In this document: in pieces, positions 63,212-64,000 of the stretch
How positions within the stretch are numbered: position 1 is the first letter of the stretch
Layout: each line of letters begins with the position of its first letter
Assembly (NCBI RefSeq): GCF_024508335.1
Contig: NZ_CP101988.1
Span: forward strand, 1,178,001-1,242,000
Source of the DNA: Cellulomonas chengniuliangii
Lineage (GTDB): Bacteria; Actinomycetota; Actinomycetes; Actinomycetales; Cellulomonadaceae
DNA: 64,000 bases
Direction: 5' to 3'
Notes under the pieces: model-generated
What the model was told of the DNA's origin: nothing
Database searches by the model: none
The model's input: only the letters and a program-made list of their open reading frames with translations
Program-made: the position numbers and the translations under genes

Positions 63212-64000
63212 TTTTATCTTCGAGGTCCCACGGTGCTGGTGGCGGCGGTGCTCGCGACGCTCCTGCTCACCGGCTGTGCGGGGTCCTCCGGGCGGTCTCA
63301 GGCTGCGGGCCCCACGGGGTCGGAGCACGACGACCGCCCCGTCGTCCTCGCCACGTTCACCGTGATCGCCGACATGGCCCGGGTCGTCGCCGGGGACCAT
63401 CTGAGGGTCGAGTCGGTCACGAAGGCCGGCGCGGAGATCCACGGCTACGAGCCCACGCCCGACGACCTGCGCCGCGCCGCGAACGCCGACCTGGTGCTCG
63501 ACAACGGCCTCGGCCTGGAGGCGTGGTTCGACAAGTTCATCGACCGGCTCGACGCGCCCCACGCGACCCTCTCCGACGGCGTCGACACGATCCCCATCAC
63601 CGGCGGCGAGTCGCGCGGCCACGCGAACCCCCACGCGTGGATGTCGCCCGCCGCGGCGCAGGTCTACGTGGCGAACACCGCCGCCGCGTTCGCCGCCCTC
63701 GACCCGGAGAACGCCGCCGACTACCGCGCCAACGCGGAGGCGTACGCGGCGCAGATCGCGGACCTCGGCGCGGAGCTCGAGCGCGAGCTCGCGGCGCTCG
63801 AGCCCTCACGTCGCGCGCTGGTCACGTGCGAGGGGGCGTTCTCCTACCTCGCCCGCGACGCCGGCCTGGCCGAGGCCTGGCTCTGGCCCGTCAACTCGGA
63901 GCGCCAGGGCACCCCGCAGCAGGTCGCCTCGACCATCGACTTCGTGCGCGACAACCAGGTGCCCGCGGTCTTCTGCGAGTCCACTGTCTCCTCGACCGCG
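63203..64000 (+). CDS. Mn/Zn ABC transporter substrate-binding lipoprotein (cut by window end)
   Basis: N-terminal 266 codons of a cluster A-I (ZnuA/MntA/PsaA-type) metal-binding protein; the C-terminus lies outside the window. Lipobox LLLTGC. Metal ligands visible: His in EIHGYEPTPDD, His in HANPHAWMSP, Glu in CEGAFSYLARDAGL. There is no His-rich loop of the ZnuA kind, so Mn(II) is more likely. Start is uncertain: GTG at 63203 keeps a basic residue in the signal peptide, ATG at 63194 adds three residues, and GTG at 63233 has the best ribosome site (GAGG) but gives a short signal. Confidence 0.85.
   Translation, partial: MPNFYLRGPTVLVAAVLATLLLTGCAGSSGRSQAAGPTGSEHDDRPVVLATFTVIADMARVVAGDHLRVESVTKAGAEIHGYEPTPDDLRRAANADLVLDNGLGLEAWFDKFIDRLDAPHATLSDGVDTIPITGGESRGHANPHAWMSPAAAQVYVANTAAAFAALDPENAADYRANAEAYAAQIADLGAELERELAALEPSRRALVTCEGAFSYLARDAGLAEAWLWPVNSERQGTPQQVASTIDFVRDNQVPAVFCESTVSSTA

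Overview
The window is a high-GC (roughly 73-75% by eye) actinobacterial chromosome segment. Gene content and order fit a Micrococcales member of the Cellulomonas type: ddl-DUF3515-thiL, rpmB, DAK2-recG-rsmD-coaD-SepIVA-DUF177-rpmF-rnc-mutM, rne-rplU-rpmA-obg-proB and proA-nadD-rsfS. GTG starts and 4-bp ATGA/GTGA overlaps are common. The genus is inferred, not proven. No insertion sequence, phage, plasmid origin or CRISPR array was seen.

Layout. 1-5 kb: trans-sulfuration enzyme, D-Ala-D-Ala ligase, DUF3515 lipoprotein, thiamine-phosphate kinase, GNAT, L28. 5-15.7 kb: mostly a plus-strand housekeeping run (DAK2 protein, RecG, ABC exporter pair, RsmD, CoaD, SepIVA-like protein, DUF177, L32, RNase III, Fpg). 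15.7-24.5 kb: a respiration/redox module. It holds the cytochrome bd operon cydA-cydB-cydD-cydC, which continues into a DevS/DosT-like GAF sensor kinase, and a DevR/DosR-like response regulator facing it across a shared terminator. A perfect 20-bp DevR-type palindrome lies upstream of cydA, so the module looks self-contained: sensor, regulator, operator and target together. 24.9-39.4 kb: RNase E/G, L21, L27, Obg, proline biosynthesis (proB and proA, separated by an M20 amidohydrolase and a tandem GNAT), NadD, RsfS, phosphatase and tRNA-Ala(GGC).

39.5-53.2 kb is accessory in character. It has an NTF2-like pseudogene with a frameshift and an internal deletion, and a MerR regulator broken by an in-frame TGA. 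An EamA exporter and a MarR regulator share a compact leaderless divergent promoter with two palindromes. A DesK-type two-component system precedes a NatA/NatB-like ABC exporter. Then come a VOC protein divergent from an ECF sigma factor, a metallo-beta-lactamase-fold protein with a degenerate metal motif, a CYTH protein, an F420-reductase-like protein, a GH13 enzyme, a DUF488 protein and an extradiol-type VOC dioxygenase.

53.2-64 kb: a thiamine-precursor uptake operon (ykoF-ykoE-ykoD-ykoC, minus strand) under a TPP riboswitch, a CHAD protein, a glutathionyl-hydroquinone-reductase-like enzyme, a two-repeat lipoprotein of unknown role, a membrane-anchored metallophosphoesterase, and the start of a Mn/Zn-type metal-binding lipoprotein cut by the window edge.

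The most noteworthy signals are the cyd/DevRS module with its operator, a long perfect hairpin inside the first codons of rnc that looks like a substrate for RNase III itself, and the leaderless EamA/MarR control region. All assignments come from reading motifs and gene context; no database search was run.
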